The notes: generated by a model not told the origin, from the letters alone. A DNA stretch of 64,000 nt from Paenibacillus sp. FSL H8-0537 (GCF_038051995.1 NZ_CP150290.1:2594001-2658000); one strand, 5' to 3'. Positions 15,863-25,784 are shown, counted from the first letter of the stretch. Numbers and translations are program-made.

Positions 15863-17017
15863 ATGTTATATTTCGATCATTGCGCATCTTCGCCTCCTTA
15901 CGAGGAGGTTATTGATACGCTGACTGAGGTGATGAAGGCGCATTATGCAAATCCATCATCGATTCATCATGCCGGTGCAGACGCAGATAAGCTAATCTCG
16001 CGCTCACGCTCGCTACTTGGCGAGCTGCTTGGCGTAAAGGCTGAGGAGTGGCTGTTCACTTCTGGCGGCACGGAGAGCAACAACCTCGCGATTAAAGGAG
16101 CGGCAAAGCAGTACCAGAGCCGCGGCAAGCATCTAATTACGACCCAAATGGAGCATGCCTCCGTCTACGATACGTTCAAGCAGCTGGAGCAGGAAGGCTA
16201 CGAGGTCACTTATTTGCCCATTGACAAGGCGGGGCAGGTAGACCTGGAAGCGCTGCGGATGGCTTTGCGCGACGACACGATTCTCGTCAGCATTATGCAT
16301 GTGAATAATGAAGTTGGCAGTGTGCAGCCACTCGCAGACATTGGCAAGCTGCTGCAAGGGCATCCACGCACGCTATTGCATGTGGACGCGGTGCAAAGCA
16401 TCGGCAAGCTGCCGATTGATTTGCGAGGCTGGGGTATTGATCTGCTCAGCGGCTCTGCGCATAAGCTGCGCGGACCCAAAGGGATCGGCTATTTGTATGT
16501 CCGCGAGGGTGTTACCCTGACGCCGCTGCTTTCAGGCGGCTCGCAGGAGCAGGGCATGCGCGCGGGGACGCAAAATGTGCCCGGCATCGTAGCTTCAGCG
16601 AAGGCGCTGCGCATGGCGATGCAATCGGCGCCGGAGCGGCGCGAGCGGATGTACCGTCTGCGCCAGCAATTGACGGATTTCGTTGAGGCTGCGCCGGAGC
16701 TGAGCTTGACTGGCGGAGCGCCGGAGAGCATGGCGCCGCATATTGTCCATTTTTCCTATCCGGGCATGAAGCCGGAGGTTGTCGTTCACATGCTGGAGCA
16801 GCATGGCATTATCGCTTCTACGAAGTCGGCCTGCTCCTCGCGCGACAATAAGCCAAGCCGAGTGCTGCTTGCGATGGGACTAGGGCAGGAACGGGCAGCC
16901 AGCGGCGTAAGAATTAGTCTGGGCGACGAGCATACGGAGCAGCATATTTCGCAGCTGTGCGAAATGCTGCGCCTTACAATTAGCAAGCTTAAGCCGCTTG
17001 AAAGGAGCGCAAGGTAA
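15863..17017 (+). CDS. Cysteine desulfurase (NifS/NifZ-like)
   Basis: This PLP enzyme takes sulfur from cysteine as a persulfide. The 384-aa protein has NPSSIHHAG near the N-terminus, the TSGGTESNNLAIKG phosphate-binding loop, HVDAVQSIGK, the PLP Lys in GSAHKLRGPKG and the persulfide Cys in TKSACSSRDNKPS. Its stop is 4 bp before thiI; in Bacillus subtilis the same pair (nifZ-thiI) supplies sulfur for 4-thiouridine in tRNA, so that is its likely role here. A terminator-like hairpin just upstream may regulate it. Confidence 0.92.
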   Translation: MLYFDHCASSPPYEEVIDTLTEVMKAHYANPSSIHHAGADADKLISRSRSLLGELLGVKAEEWLFTSGGTESNNLAIKGAAKQYQSRGKHLITTQMEHASVYDTFKQLEQEGYEVTYLPIDKAGQVDLEALRMALRDDTILVSIMHVNNEVGSVQPLADIGKLLQGHPRTLLHVDAVQSIGKLPIDLRGWGIDLLSGSAHKLRGPKGIGYLYVREGVTLTPLLSGGSQEQGMRAGTQNVPGIVASAKALRMAMQSAPERRERMYRLRQQLTDFVEAAPELSLTGGAPESMAPHIVHFSYPGMKPEVVVHMLEQHGIIASTKSACSSRDNKPSRVLLAMGLGQERAASGVRISLGDEHTEQHISQLCEMLRLTISKLKPLERSAR

Positions 17018-17021
17018 AGTG

Positions 17022-18248
17022 ATGTATGATAAAGTGATTATTCGCTACGGCGATCTGGCTATGAAGGGACGCAACCGCGGGATGTTCGAGAAGCGGATGC
17101 TCCAGCAGCTTCAGCTGCGATTGAAGGATTTCGCCGCGCTGACGTATTCGAAAATGTTCGGCCGGCTTTATATTAATTTGAACGGGGAAAATTATGCACT
17201 CATCGCGGAAAAGGTCAAGGACGTTTTCGGTATTTCCACCTTTAGTCCAGTCGTAAGCGTTCAGCCGGAGCTTGCGGAGATTCGGGCAGCAGCGCTTGCG
17301 CTGATGAAGGCCATCCCGCAGGAGCCAGCGACCTTTAAAGTAAGCGTTAAGCGCGCATGGAAGAAGTTCCCGCATACGTCGCAGGAGATGAACCATTTGG
17401 TTGGGGCGCATGTGCTGCGTGCGATGGAAAATTTGAAGGTGGATGTCAGGAAGCCCGAGGTGGAGCTGAAGGTTGATATTCAGGAGGAAGCGGCCTATAT
17501 TTTCAACGAGGTCGTTGACGGTCCTGGCGGCTTTCCATTTGGGACGAACGGCAAGGCGATGCTGCTGCTTTCTGGCGGCATTGACAGTCCGGTAGCGGGC
17601 TGGATGGCGATGCGCAAAGGGCTGGAGCTTGAAGCGGTCCATTTCCACAGCTATCCGTTTACGAGCGAGAAGGCGAAGGAGAAAGTGATTGAGCTTGCTA
17701 AAAGGCTTTCCTATTACAGCGGCGCTCCGCTTAAGCTGCATCTGGTGCCTTTTACGGAAGTTCAGACGACGCTGGCCCAGTCAGGACAGGACCCGCTTAT
17801 TATTACGCTGATGCGCCGGGCGATGCTTCGCATTACGGAGCGTCTTGCGGAGCTCAATCACGCTCATGGCATTGTAACAGGCGAAAGCTTGGGCCAGGTA
17901 GCAAGCCAGACGCTCGTCAGCATGGATGTCATTGGGCGGGCGACCGTGCTGCCGCTGCTTAAGCCGCTTGTAATGATGGACAAGCAGGAAATTATTAATG
18001 AGGCGGAGCGGTTGGGCACGTTTGCCACATCGATTTTGCCTTATGAGGATTGCTGTACGTTGTTTTTGCCGAAATCCCCAAGCATTAAGCCGAATTTGCG
18101 GTTTGTGGAAAAGGTTGAAGGTTATTTGAATCAGCAAAAAAATCTGGATCAGCTGCTGAATGAAGCCGTGCAGCAAACGGAAGTGATGTTTCTTACGCCA
18201 GAGGACCCGGAGCCGGAAGCAAGTGCCGGTGAAGACCGTTGGTTCTAA
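17022..18248 (+). CDS. thiI: tRNA 4-thiouridine synthetase ThiI
   Basis: ThiI adenylates U8 of tRNA and inserts sulfur handed on by a cysteine desulfurase. The 408-aa protein has an N-terminal ferredoxin-like/THUMP region (residues 1-165) and a PP-loop ATPase, LLLSGGIDSPVAGW. It ends without a rhodanese domain, as in Bacillus, where the desulfurase partner feeds it directly. I use ATG 17022 with AAGGTAAAG upstream; the adjacent GTG 17019 is also possible. It is coupled to the desulfurase gene. Confidence 0.93.
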   Translation: MYDKVIIRYGDLAMKGRNRGMFEKRMLQQLQLRLKDFAALTYSKMFGRLYINLNGENYALIAEKVKDVFGISTFSPVVSVQPELAEIRAAALALMKAIPQEPATFKVSVKRAWKKFPHTSQEMNHLVGAHVLRAMENLKVDVRKPEVELKVDIQEEAAYIFNEVVDGPGGFPFGTNGKAMLLLSGGIDSPVAGWMAMRKGLELEAVHFHSYPFTSEKAKEKVIELAKRLSYYSGAPLKLHLVPFTEVQTTLAQSGQDPLIITLMRRAMLRITERLAELNHAHGIVTGESLGQVASQTLVSMDVIGRATVLPLLKPLVMMDKQEIINEAERLGTFATSILPYEDCCTLFLPKSPSIKPNLRFVEKVEGYLNQQKNLDQLLNEAVQQTEVMFLTPEDPEPEASAGEDRWF

Positions 18249-18289
18249 TAGCAACGAATAGCGGCTTGCTGTAAGCTGCTTCCATGTAT

Positions 18290-18330
18290 AGACCGTCTCA
18301 CCATGAAAAGGGTAAGGCGGTCTTTATTTG
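18290..18330 (+). terminator. Terminator of nifS-thiI
   Basis: AGACCG pairs with CGGTCT, extended by CTCACC/GGTAAG, and TTTATTT follows. Confidence 0.75.
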
Positions 18331-18424
18331 TTAAGAGGCAGGAAAGCAGAGTGGCCCGCTTTAGGCTTTCCGGCATATTCGCCCCAGCTTGGACATACAG
18401 GTGGTAGTATAGGGGGCGAGTATA

Positions 18425-19102
18425 ATGGACAGCTTTTTTATATTTATGCAGATCATTCTGATTAATCTTCTGCTAAGCGGCGATAATGCTATTGTAATTG
18501 CAATGGCGAGCAAGCATCTGCCAGAGCAACAGCGCAAGAAGGCGATTTGGTGGGGAACAACGGCTGCTGTTGTCCTGCGCTGCGTGCTGACGATGGCGGC
18601 GATTTCCTTGCTGCAGACACCGTTCTTGCAAGCCATTGGCGCTGTAATGCTGTTTTATATTGCCGTAAAGCTGCTAGCGGATGCGGGCGAAATGGGTGGC
18701 GAAGGCGGAGCTTCGCATAAAATAGGCCGAGCGAACTCGCTGCTTGCCGCGGTATGGACAATCGTGACGGCTGATTTTATTATGAGCCTTGATAATGTGC
18801 TTGCAATAGCGGCCGTGGCGAAAGGGGAGACCCTGCTATTGATTGTAGGAATCGCTTTAAGCATCCCGATGATCATTTGGGGCAGCCATATACTGACGAA
18901 GCTGCTGCAAAAATTTCCTTCGCTCATTTATATTGGCGCCGGGCTGCTCGGTTTTGCGGCTGGAGGCATGCTTGTGCATGATCCAGGCATGCACCGCCTG
19001 CTATTCAGCAGCTCAGCCACCGCTACTCAGGCGATTCCGCTGCTGAGCATCCCGTTCGTCATTATTATCGGCATCCTGATGCGCCGATCGGCGGTGTCGT
19101 AA
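18425..19102 (+). CDS. TerC/YjbE-family membrane protein
   Basis: The 225-aa protein has about seven membrane helices. The two hallmarks of TerC proteins are present: LLSGDNAIVIAM in the first helix and IMSLDNVLAIAAVA in the fourth; their acidic residues likely bind metal. Bacillus members of this family are linked to manganese export. Many are controlled by the yybP-ykoY manganese riboswitch, but the 170 bp upstream do not show it. AGGGGGCGAG precedes ATG 18425. Confidence 0.87.
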   Translation: MDSFFIFMQIILINLLLSGDNAIVIAMASKHLPEQQRKKAIWWGTTAAVVLRCVLTMAAISLLQTPFLQAIGAVMLFYIAVKLLADAGEMGGEGGASHKIGRANSLLAAVWTIVTADFIMSLDNVLAIAAVAKGETLLLIVGIALSIPMIIWGSHILTKLLQKFPSLIYIGAGLLGFAAGGMLVHDPGMHRLLFSSSATATQAIPLLSIPFVIIIGILMRRSAVS

Positions 19103-19347
19103 GCCGTTATGCGTGCCAGAGGAGTCGGCAGCAGGAGTTCGGAAAGGCACAAAACGGCAGTACAAGCGTTTGTTGATTTTGTAAAACTCCTACAGGGAGA
19201 GGGCGTTTTGGGCGCTTTGCTAATTTTTTTTTCATGTTGCCATAGTTGCACTGGTATTTTCACTTCACTTCCTTTAAACTAGTAAAGATAAAAACTGTCG
19301 TCTTTCGTCAGGATATGCGTAAGGCGTTGTAAGGAGCGGAAGCGCGG
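19103..19347 (+). other. Non-coding stretch between terC-like gene and membrane-protein gene
   Basis: I see no gene. A T-run of nine at about 19222-19231 could belong to a weak terminator of the upstream gene, but I could not find a good stem. Confidence 0.4.
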
Positions 19348-19830
19348 ATGCCTAACAACAAATATTCCGCTGGAATTATTGTGCTGCTGGCTGGTATCGT
19401 AATATTGCTTGGCAAACTGGGTGTGTTCAGCTTTTTGGGATCCAATTTTTGGCCGCTTCTCGTTCTTATTCCGGGAATTCTGCTGCATGTGCTGTATTTC
19501 GGCAGATTGTTACCGGCAGTTGTTCTTATTCCGGGAGGCATGCTGATCGTTTATTCGATCTTGTTCATGCTTTGTATCATGTTCGGATGGGAAACGCTCA
19601 AATATGTTTGGCCGCTGTTTATAACGGGTGTAGCGGTTGGGCTGTACGAGTACCACTTGTTCGGCGCATCCCGCGAACGCGTTTTTTTTAACGCCTCCGC
19701 CATTCTCGCTGTTACATCGGCTGTACTGCTGATTTTGGCGCTCGTTTGGAGCTGGGGGATATATGCGATTGCTATTATCCTGATTGCGGCCGGAGCATGG
19801 ATGATGATGGGGAAACGATCCCGCTGGTAG
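19348..19830 (+). CDS. Small membrane protein, LiaF/DUF5668-like N-terminus
   Basis: The 160-aa protein has five or six membrane segments and almost no soluble part. The start (SAGIIVLLAGIVILLGKLGVF, then FWPLLVLIPGILL) resembles the repeated 'GiilillGl.lLl...fwPlilIl.G' units of LiaF-type and DUF5668 membrane domains. Function unknown. A GGAGCGG site lies 8-10 nt before ATG 19348. It lies 58 bp upstream of typA on the same strand. Confidence 0.6.
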   Translation: MPNNKYSAGIIVLLAGIVILLGKLGVFSFLGSNFWPLLVLIPGILLHVLYFGRLLPAVVLIPGGMLIVYSILFMLCIMFGWETLKYVWPLFITGVAVGLYEYHLFGASRERVFFNASAILAVTSAVLLILALVWSWGIYAIAIILIAAGAWMMMGKRSRW

Positions 19831-19888
19831 AAGGCAAGCAATCGGTTAGGATTATACAAAATTAGACAAATGGAGTGGATTATTAGTT

Positions 19889-21730
19889 ATGCAAGCAAGA
19901 GAGAACATTCGGAACATCGCGATTATCGCGCACGTTGACCACGGCAAAACAACATTGGTTGACAAACTGCTTCAGCAATCAGGAACTTTCCGTGAGAACG
20001 AAGCGGTTCAGGAGCGTGCGATGGATTCCAACGATCTAGAGCGTGAGCGCGGAATTACAATCTTGGCGAAAAATACTGCGATTACGTACAAAGATTATTT
20101 GATCAACATCGTTGATACACCAGGACATGCTGACTTTGGTGGCGAGGTTGAACGTATTATGAAAATGGTTGACGGCGTATTGCTCGTCGTTGATGCTTTC
20201 GAAGGCTGTATGCCGCAAACGAAATTCGTATTGCGCAAAGCATTGGAATCGAACCTGAAGCCAATCGTAGTATTGAACAAAATTGACCGTCCTAATGCTC
20301 GTCCATCAGAAGTTGTGGATGAGGTGCTTGACCTGTTCATCGAGCTAGGTGCAAGTGATGAGCAGCTGGAGTTTAATGTCGTTTATGCTTCCGCATTGAT
20401 GGGTACTTCCAGTCTTGACCCTGACAAACAAGATGAAAACATGGAAGCGATGTATGAAACGATCATCAACCATATTCCTTCGCCAACAGAGAATGTAGAG
20501 GAGCCGCTGCAATATTTGGTGACGCTGCTTGACTATAATGAATACTTGGGTCGTATTGCGGTTGGCCGTGTAAACCGTGGTATCGTTCGTCAAGGACAAA
20601 CCGTTGCCGTTATGACGCGTGATGGCGGCAAGAAGCAGGCTAGAATCGAGAAGCTGTTCGGCTTCCAAGGTCTGAAACGGATTGAAATCGAAGAAGCAGG
20701 CGCTGGCGACATTGTAGCGATTGCAGGCATTAAAGATATTAACATCGGTGAAACGATTGCTGATCCAGCGAATCCGGAAGCTTTGCCAGTTCTGAAAATT
20801 GACGAGCCTACGCTGCAAATGACGTTTCTTGTCAACAACAGTCCTTTTGCTGGTCGCGAAGGCAAATGGGTTACTTCCCGTAAACTCCGTGAGCGTCTGT
20901 TCAAAGAGCTTGAGACGGATGTTGCTTTGCGCGTAGATGAAACGGAGAGCCCGGATGCATTTATCGTATCGGGACGTGGTGAGCTTCACTTGACGATTCT
21001 GATCGAGAATATGCGTCGCGAAGGCTTTGAGATGCAAGTATCGAAACCTGAAGTAATCATTAAGGAAATTGACGGCGTGAAGCAAGAGCCTTACGAGGGG
21101 CTGATCATTGACGTGCCAGAAGAAAGCATGGGCGCGGTTATGGAGAGCCTTGGCTCGCGTAAAGCTGAAATGGTCAACATGGTGAACAATGGCACAGGCC
21201 AAGTTCGCTTGGAGTTCATCATCCCAGCTCGCGGTCTGATCGGCTACCGTACTTCTTTCCTTACCCTTACACGCGGCTACGGCATTATGAACCATGCGTT
21301 TGACAGCTACGGTCCGCTTGCTGGTTCTGGTGTTGGTGGACGTCACCAAGGCGTGCTTGTTGCTACTGAGAATGGCGTAACGACGTTCTACGGCATGATG
21401 GGCGTAGAGGATCGTGGTATTCAGTTCCTGGAGCCAGGTACTGAAATTTACGAAGGCATGATCGTTGGCGAGCACACGCGTGACAACGATATCGTCGTTA
21501 ACATCTGTAAAGAAAAGCAATTGACGAATATTCGTTCCGCTGGTAAAGATGATACAGTTAAACTCAAAACTCCTCGCCTGTTCTCCCTGGAGAGCGCGCT
21601 TGAGTATTTGAACGATGACGAATATTGCGAAATTACGCCGAAGTCGATTCGTCTTCGTAAAAAAATCTTGAACAAAAGCGAACGCGAGCGTGCAGAAAAA
21701 CAACGCAAAACATCACAAGCTGGCGTTTAA
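19889..21730 (+). CDS. typA: Translational GTPase TypA/BipA
   Basis: TypA is a ribosome-associated GTPase related to EF-G, involved in ribosome assembly and stress or cold response. The 613-aa length is typical. G motifs are clear: AHVDHGKTT (G1), RGITI (G2), DTPGH (G3), NKIDRP (G4). Domains II, III, V and the C-terminal BipA domain follow. It corresponds to ylaG of Bacillus, and ylaH follows as there. An AATGGAGTGG site precedes ATG 19889. Confidence 0.97.
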   Translation: MQARENIRNIAIIAHVDHGKTTLVDKLLQQSGTFRENEAVQERAMDSNDLERERGITILAKNTAITYKDYLINIVDTPGHADFGGEVERIMKMVDGVLLVVDAFEGCMPQTKFVLRKALESNLKPIVVLNKIDRPNARPSEVVDEVLDLFIELGASDEQLEFNVVYASALMGTSSLDPDKQDENMEAMYETIINHIPSPTENVEEPLQYLVTLLDYNEYLGRIAVGRVNRGIVRQGQTVAVMTRDGGKKQARIEKLFGFQGLKRIEIEEAGAGDIVAIAGIKDINIGETIADPANPEALPVLKIDEPTLQMTFLVNNSPFAGREGKWVTSRKLRERLFKELETDVALRVDETESPDAFIVSGRGELHLTILIENMRREGFEMQVSKPEVIIKEIDGVKQEPYEGLIIDVPEESMGAVMESLGSRKAEMVNMVNNGTGQVRLEFIIPARGLIGYRTSFLTLTRGYGIMNHAFDSYGPLAGSGVGGRHQGVLVATENGVTTFYGMMGVEDRGIQFLEPGTEIYEGMIVGEHTRDNDIVVNICKEKQLTNIRSAGKDDTVKLKTPRLFSLESALEYLNDDEYCEITPKSIRLRKKILNKSERERAEKQRKTSQAGV

Positions 21731-21762
21731 GGCGCTAGCCGCCTGATTGGAGGTTTAACGGC

Positions 21763-22086
21763 ATGCAGCAATGGTTTAGTGAACATTGGGTCGTTTCTTA
21801 TTTGCTCATATTAGGATTCACGATTTATATTTTCAATACCGTGTTTCGGGCGAATAATGCGAAGCTGCCAATTCTAAAGGAAGTACTGGTTTACATTTTG
21901 ATCGTATTCGGTTCTTTCGTGCTTTGGATTTTACAGGTGGATTCGCTGCCGATTATTCAATGTATGGGAATTGCTGTATTAATGATGCTTATGCTTCGCG
22001 GTCGCCAGCTGTATGACAAGCTGCAAAGTAAACGGGCAGACAAGCACGCTGTAAAGGAATCAGACTCCGGAAGTAACGGCATATGA
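21763..22086 (+). CDS. ylaH: YlaH-like membrane protein
   Basis: The 107-aa protein has three hydrophobic segments (about residues 10-25, 42-57, 63-78) and a charged C-terminus. Its size, topology and place directly after typA match YlaH of Bacillus; function unknown. TTGGAGGT precedes ATG 21763. Confidence 0.8.
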   Translation: MQQWFSEHWVVSYLLILGFTIYIFNTVFRANNAKLPILKEVLVYILIVFGSFVLWILQVDSLPIIQCMGIAVLMMLMLRGRQLYDKLQSKRADKHAVKESDSGSNGI

Positions 22087-22124
22087 GACGTTAGCGTGTT
22101 CTTAAGATCGGATCTGCCTTCTGC

Positions 22125-22166
22125 AGCAGCGATATCCGCGAGAATTCGTGGGTATCGCTGCTTCTT
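22125..22166 (+). terminator. Terminator of typA-ylaH
   Basis: AGCAGCGATATCC pairs with GGGTATCGCTGCT (one mismatch in the centre) and TCTTT follows. Stem strong, T-run short. Confidence 0.65.
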
Positions 22167-22215
22167 TGCGTAAAGAGGACAGAAACGAAATACAAAGGAT
22201 TTGAAGGTGGCTGCT

Positions 22216-23274
22216 ATGACCGAAGGCTCTAAAGGATTACCCCCAAGAACGGCTGCAAGCAGGCCGGGTGGTGCGAAGAAAACAGCTCCAAAGCCTAAGA
22301 AGAAAAAGAAAAAAGGCAGCATATGGATTAAAATTATGTTTGCTGTGCTTTCCGTTCTTATTTTAATTATGCTCTATGTCGGTTATCTTGCTTATGTGGC
22401 TACCAATGCGGTTGATACGATTGGTTCAGCGAATAATATTGTCGTGCCGGAAGAGGAGTCCGTTAAGAAAAAGCCTACGGGCATGGTGCTGCTCGGTATT
22501 GATTCTCGTGAAAATGGCGGAGGTTTAAATACCGACGTTATGCTGGTCGCTATTTTTAACCCGAATACAAAATCAGCCTCCGTCGTCTCGATTCCACGGG
22601 ATTCGGTGCTGCAAGTAGAGGGCTATCGCGAGCGGAAGGCGAATGCGAATTACAGCACTTTCTTCAATAATGCCCGTACTGAGAAGAAAATGGACAAAGA
22701 GGCGGCAGAGAAGGATGCAAAGAAAGAAATGCGTGATATGCTGTCGAAATATTTTGGCGTTGATTTGAAGTATACCGGCATTATTAACTTTAAAGGCTTC
22801 ACCGATGTTGTTGATGCGCTTGATGGCGTTGAGGTGAATGTTGATATGGATATGCGTTACCGGGATACGGCCGATGGCACAAACATTAATTTGAGCAAGG
22901 GCCAGCAGGTGCTTGATGGAAAAAATGCCCTCGATTATGTGCGTTATCGCAAATCGAATCAGGGAACAGCCGAATCCAGCGACTTCGACCGCAATCGTCG
23001 GGAGATGGAAGTCATCGGAGCGATTTTTGATAAAATGAAATCGTTTGAGGGCGTTACGAAATACGATAAGGTTATCGGCGCAGTCGGTACTAATTTGACG
23101 CTCGATATGCCTCCATCTGAAATTAAAAATATGCTGAGTACATATTTGGGCATGGGCAGCTCCGATATTGCGTTCCAAGCGTTAAACGGAACGTGGAAGA
23201 GCCCTTATGTATATGTTGATTCAACATCCCTTGAAGAAGCGCGTGCGGTGCTTCAGGCAAAAATGGCTGAATAA
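22216..23274 (+). CDS. LytR-CpsA-Psr (LCP) family cell-wall ligase
   Basis: LCP proteins transfer teichoic acids or other glycopolymers from lipid carriers to peptidoglycan at the outer membrane face. The 352-aa protein has a Lys-rich cytoplasmic N-terminus (residues 1-37), one membrane helix (about 38-60) and the LCP domain: LLGIDSRENGGGLNTDVMLV, SIPRDSVLQV and LDYVRYRKSNQG with DRNRREMEVI. The Asp and Arg residues of these motifs bind polyprenyl phosphate. ATG 22216 follows GAAGGTGG; the TTG at 22201 is unlikely. It is inserted between ylaH and ylaJ relative to Bacillus. Confidence 0.9.
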   Translation: MTEGSKGLPPRTAASRPGGAKKTAPKPKKKKKKGSIWIKIMFAVLSVLILIMLYVGYLAYVATNAVDTIGSANNIVVPEEESVKKKPTGMVLLGIDSRENGGGLNTDVMLVAIFNPNTKSASVVSIPRDSVLQVEGYRERKANANYSTFFNNARTEKKMDKEAAEKDAKKEMRDMLSKYFGVDLKYTGIINFKGFTDVVDALDGVEVNVDMDMRYRDTADGTNINLSKGQQVLDGKNALDYVRYRKSNQGTAESSDFDRNRREMEVIGAIFDKMKSFEGVTKYDKVIGAVGTNLTLDMPPSEIKNMLSTYLGMGSSDIAFQALNGTWKSPYVYVDSTSLEEARAVLQAKMAE

Positions 23275-23355
23275 CCATAGACGCTGGATTCAATAATGGC
23301 TATAATAGGAGCTAAGGATACCGAATGCTATTCCTGTTAGAAGGAGGTCATGCTG

Positions 23356-23565
23356 ATGACCGTATTCCTAGCCGCCAATTTCGAGCAACTCATCGAAGCT
23401 GATTGCATGCCTCGTTTTAAACGTGGTTCTGCAGGTGTGGCTATGACGGCAGCAGCTTGTCCAAACGTCATTTCGGTTATCTGTACTTCTCATGAACAAG
23501 TATGTACGTCTATAAGAAAGCCTGACGATCACTCGATCGTCAGGCTTTCTGTGCGTTTGCGTTAG
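23356..23565 (+). CDS. Small hypothetical ORF with strong ribosome site
   Basis: A 69-codon reading starts at ATG 23356, 8 nt after a consensus AAGGAGG. The product has three Cys and no family that I know. Against it being a gene, its 3' end runs through the terminator hairpin at 23516-23549. TATAAT at 23301-23306 could give it a promoter. It sits where Bacillus has ylaI, but the sequence does not look like YlaI. Doubtful. Confidence 0.3.
   Translation: MTVFLAANFEQLIEADCMPRFKRGSAGVAMTAAACPNVISVICTSHEQVCTSIRKPDDHSIVRLSVRLR
23516..23550. terminator. Bidirectional terminator hairpin
   Basis: GAAAGCCTGACGATC and its exact complement form a 15-bp perfect stem with the loop ACTC. It lies between genes converging from both sides (LCP/small ORF and ylaJ) and can serve both. 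Confidence 0.85.
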
Positions 23566-23568
23566 TGA

Positions 23569-24195
23569 TTAATGCTTGTCTCCATTCGTTGCGTGCTTTT
23601 GGATTTGCTTCTCATGAAGGTGCTGCTCCTGGACTGGCGATTGGGTGTGGGATTGCGTCTGTGGCCGCTCCGGCTGATGAGACGTCACATTGCGTGGTAT
23701 TTGCGGGATGATGCGGCTGATAATATCGGCCATTTCTTCAGCGAAGCCTGTTATCGGCTTTCCACGCCTAATGTCGGCTCCCATTTCCTTCAACCGCTGA
23801 GAGACATCCATATCGGCTGTTACAACAGCATCCATGCCGTACGGATCTTTATGGAAAGCTTCGGCAACGGAATATTTAATCGTACCGACACGTGCGCGAT
23901 CCAGCTTGCTGTCGATATCAATGCCGACAACGGCTGTTTTGCCCAGCACGACGCAATGCGCATTGTTTACGCCGCGAACGCCTTTTGCCAGCTTTTCAAG
24001 ATGCTCTGCAACTTCCTTATTCGTTTTCAATGGTTTAACGGAATCTTCCGCAAGCTGCTGCGCCCTTACGGCGCCATTCGCATGATTTTGATGTGGAGAG
24101 GGTGATGCCATTTCGTTTCGCTTGACGGTGCTGCAACCAGCCGCAATAACAGCGATTGCGATCAAAACCAATAACCGTTTATACACGTGAGCCAC
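23569..24195 (-). CDS. ylaJ: YhcN/YlaJ-family sporulation lipoprotein
   Basis: The 208-aa protein has a lipoprotein signal with the lipobox IAAGC (Cys21). The mature part contains the YhcN/YlaJ domain (about residues 55-150), with VNNAHCVVLGKTAVVGIDID and a DMDVSQRLKEMG helix. The C-terminal 40 residues are Gln/His/Pro-rich. Members are spore membrane lipoproteins that affect germination. In Bacillus ylaJ and ylaK are neighbours; here ylaJ is divergent from the ylaK-like gene. Confidence 0.87.
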   Translation of the reverse strand: MAHVYKRLLVLIAIAVIAAGCSTVKRNEMASPSPHQNHANGAVRAQQLAEDSVKPLKTNKEVAEHLEKLAKGVRGVNNAHCVVLGKTAVVGIDIDSKLDRARVGTIKYSVAEAFHKDPYGMDAVVTADMDVSQRLKEMGADIRRGKPITGFAEEMADIISRIIPQIPRNVTSHQPERPQTQSHTQSPVQEQHLHEKQIQKHATNGDKH

Positions 24196-24303
24196 CTCGT
24201 CTTTCTTGTTGCAGATCGTTATGTCAGAACCTAGTGTGCCCGCAGTATAGTATGGCTATGTATAGGCCTTTCAATTGAATGTCCACGCCGGGAGGGTTTT
24301 TTC

Positions 24304-25635
24304 ATGAAAAAAATATTCGTGCTCGATACAAATGTGCTGCTTCATGATCCGCAAGCGATCTTCGCCTTTGGCGATAATGAAGTAATCATTCCCGCGGTGG
24401 TATTGGAAGAGATTGACTCCAAGAAAAGATTGGCAGACGAGCTTGGCCGCAACGCCCGCTCTATCTCGCGTTCGCTCGATAAAATGCGTGAGCAAGGACG
24501 GCTTCACGAAGGTATTCCGCTGCCTGGCGGCGGCGTTCTCAAAGTAGAATTAAATCACCGCAGCTTCGTGCGGGTGCAGGAAATGTTCGGTGAGATGTCC
24601 AATGACAATCGAATACTGGCAGTAGCGCTGAATTATCATATAGAGCAATTGGATCGCCAGGAAATAAGCTCTGTCGTGCTGGTGAGCAAGGATGTGCTCG
24701 TCCGCATTAAAGCGGATGTGCTCGGACTGATGGCAGAAGATTACATGTCTGACCGCATTGTAGCACCTTCTGACGTATACGCCGGGTATGTGACGTTGTT
24801 CGTTCATCCTTCGATTATTGACGAGTTTTATTCGTATCGGTTTTTGACGGTGAAAAATTTGCAGCTTGGCAGCAGGCTGAATCCGAATGAATTCGTCATC
24901 CTGCGAGATGAAATGGGCACCTCCAAGTCCGCGCTGCTCAAGGTGTCGCAGGACGGGGTTAAGCTGGAGCCGCTGTTCCTCAGCAATGATCCAGTGTGGG
25001 GCATTACGGCCCGCAACGCGCAGCAGCGCATGGCGCTGGAATTGCTGCTTAACGATGAAATTCCGCTTGTCACCTTAACGGGTAAAGCTGGCACAGGCAA
25101 AACACTGCTTGCTCTAGCTTCGGGCCTGCTCAAGGTAGAAGATGAGCATAAATACAAAAAGCTGCTAATTGCCCGTCCGGTCGTTCCAATGGGCAAGGAT
25201 ATCGGATATTTGCCAGGGGAGAAGGAAGAGAAGCTGCGCCCTTGGATGCAGCCGATCTACGACAATTTGGAATATTTATTCGATACGAAAAAATCCGGAG
25301 ATATTGAAAAAATATTGATGGGTCTCGGCAGTATTCAAGTAGAAGCGCTGACCTATATTCGCGGGCGTTCCATTCCCGGCCAATTCATTATCATTGATGA
25401 GGCGCAGAACTTGACCAAGCATGAGGTGAAGACGATTGTATCGCGCGTAGGAGAAGGCAGTAAAATCGTCCTCATGGGCGACCCGGAGCAAATCGACCAT
25501 CCGTATTTGGATGCCACAAGCAATGGCTTAACGCATATTGTGGAGCATTTCAAAAACGAAGGCATCAGCGGCCACATGACGCTGGAGAAGGGCGAACGCT
25601 CCAAGCTGGCCCAGTTGGCAGCAGATTTGCTTTAG
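24304..25635 (+). CDS. ylaK: PhoH-like ATPase with PIN domain (YlaK)
   Basis: The 443-aa protein joins an N-terminal PIN RNase-like domain (FVLDTNVLLHDP, VVLEEIDSKK; residues 1-150) to a C-terminal PhoH ATPase with Walker A GKAGTGKTLLAL and Walker B FIIIDEAQNLT. Such PIN-PhoH proteins may act as RNA helicase-nucleases. Gene order (typA-ylaH-ylaJ-ylaK) matches Bacillus. ATG 24304 follows GGGAGGG. It ends before a terminator at 25739. Confidence 0.92.
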   Translation: MKKIFVLDTNVLLHDPQAIFAFGDNEVIIPAVVLEEIDSKKRLADELGRNARSISRSLDKMREQGRLHEGIPLPGGGVLKVELNHRSFVRVQEMFGEMSNDNRILAVALNYHIEQLDRQEISSVVLVSKDVLVRIKADVLGLMAEDYMSDRIVAPSDVYAGYVTLFVHPSIIDEFYSYRFLTVKNLQLGSRLNPNEFVILRDEMGTSKSALLKVSQDGVKLEPLFLSNDPVWGITARNAQQRMALELLLNDEIPLVTLTGKAGTGKTLLALASGLLKVEDEHKYKKLLIARPVVPMGKDIGYLPGEKEEKLRPWMQPIYDNLEYLFDTKKSGDIEKILMGLGSIQVEALTYIRGRSIPGQFIIIDEAQNLTKHEVKTIVSRVGEGSKIVLMGDPEQIDHPYLDATSNGLTHIVEHFKNEGISGHMTLEKGERSKLAQLAADLL

Positions 25636-25738
25636 GCTCAGGATCTCGGGCTTCTTTCTTAGGTCTAGCTCTCAAGTTTAGGTTTCAATCCTCAAGGTAT
25701 TTGTCTGGGATATTAGGTTTTCATGGTTCTGTAATAGA

Positions 25739-25768
25739 GGACTGCGACGAAATGAGCGCAGTCCTTTT
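25739..25768 (+). terminator. Terminator of ylaK
   Basis: GGACTGCG pairs with CGCAGTCC around a 10-nt loop, followed by TTTTCT. Confidence 0.85.
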
Positions 25769-25784
25769 CTCTGCGCTTCCCCAT

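Noticed and set aside
18249..18424. Possible yybP-ykoY manganese riboswitch before the TerC-family gene
   Set aside because: The family is often under this riboswitch, but its conserved GGGGAGTA-like segment is not present; only the thiI terminator is visible.
20345..21703. Long open frame of 452 codons on the minus strand opposite typA
   Set aside because: It is a codon-use shadow of typA: no ribosome site, no family motif, and full overlap with a strongly conserved gene.
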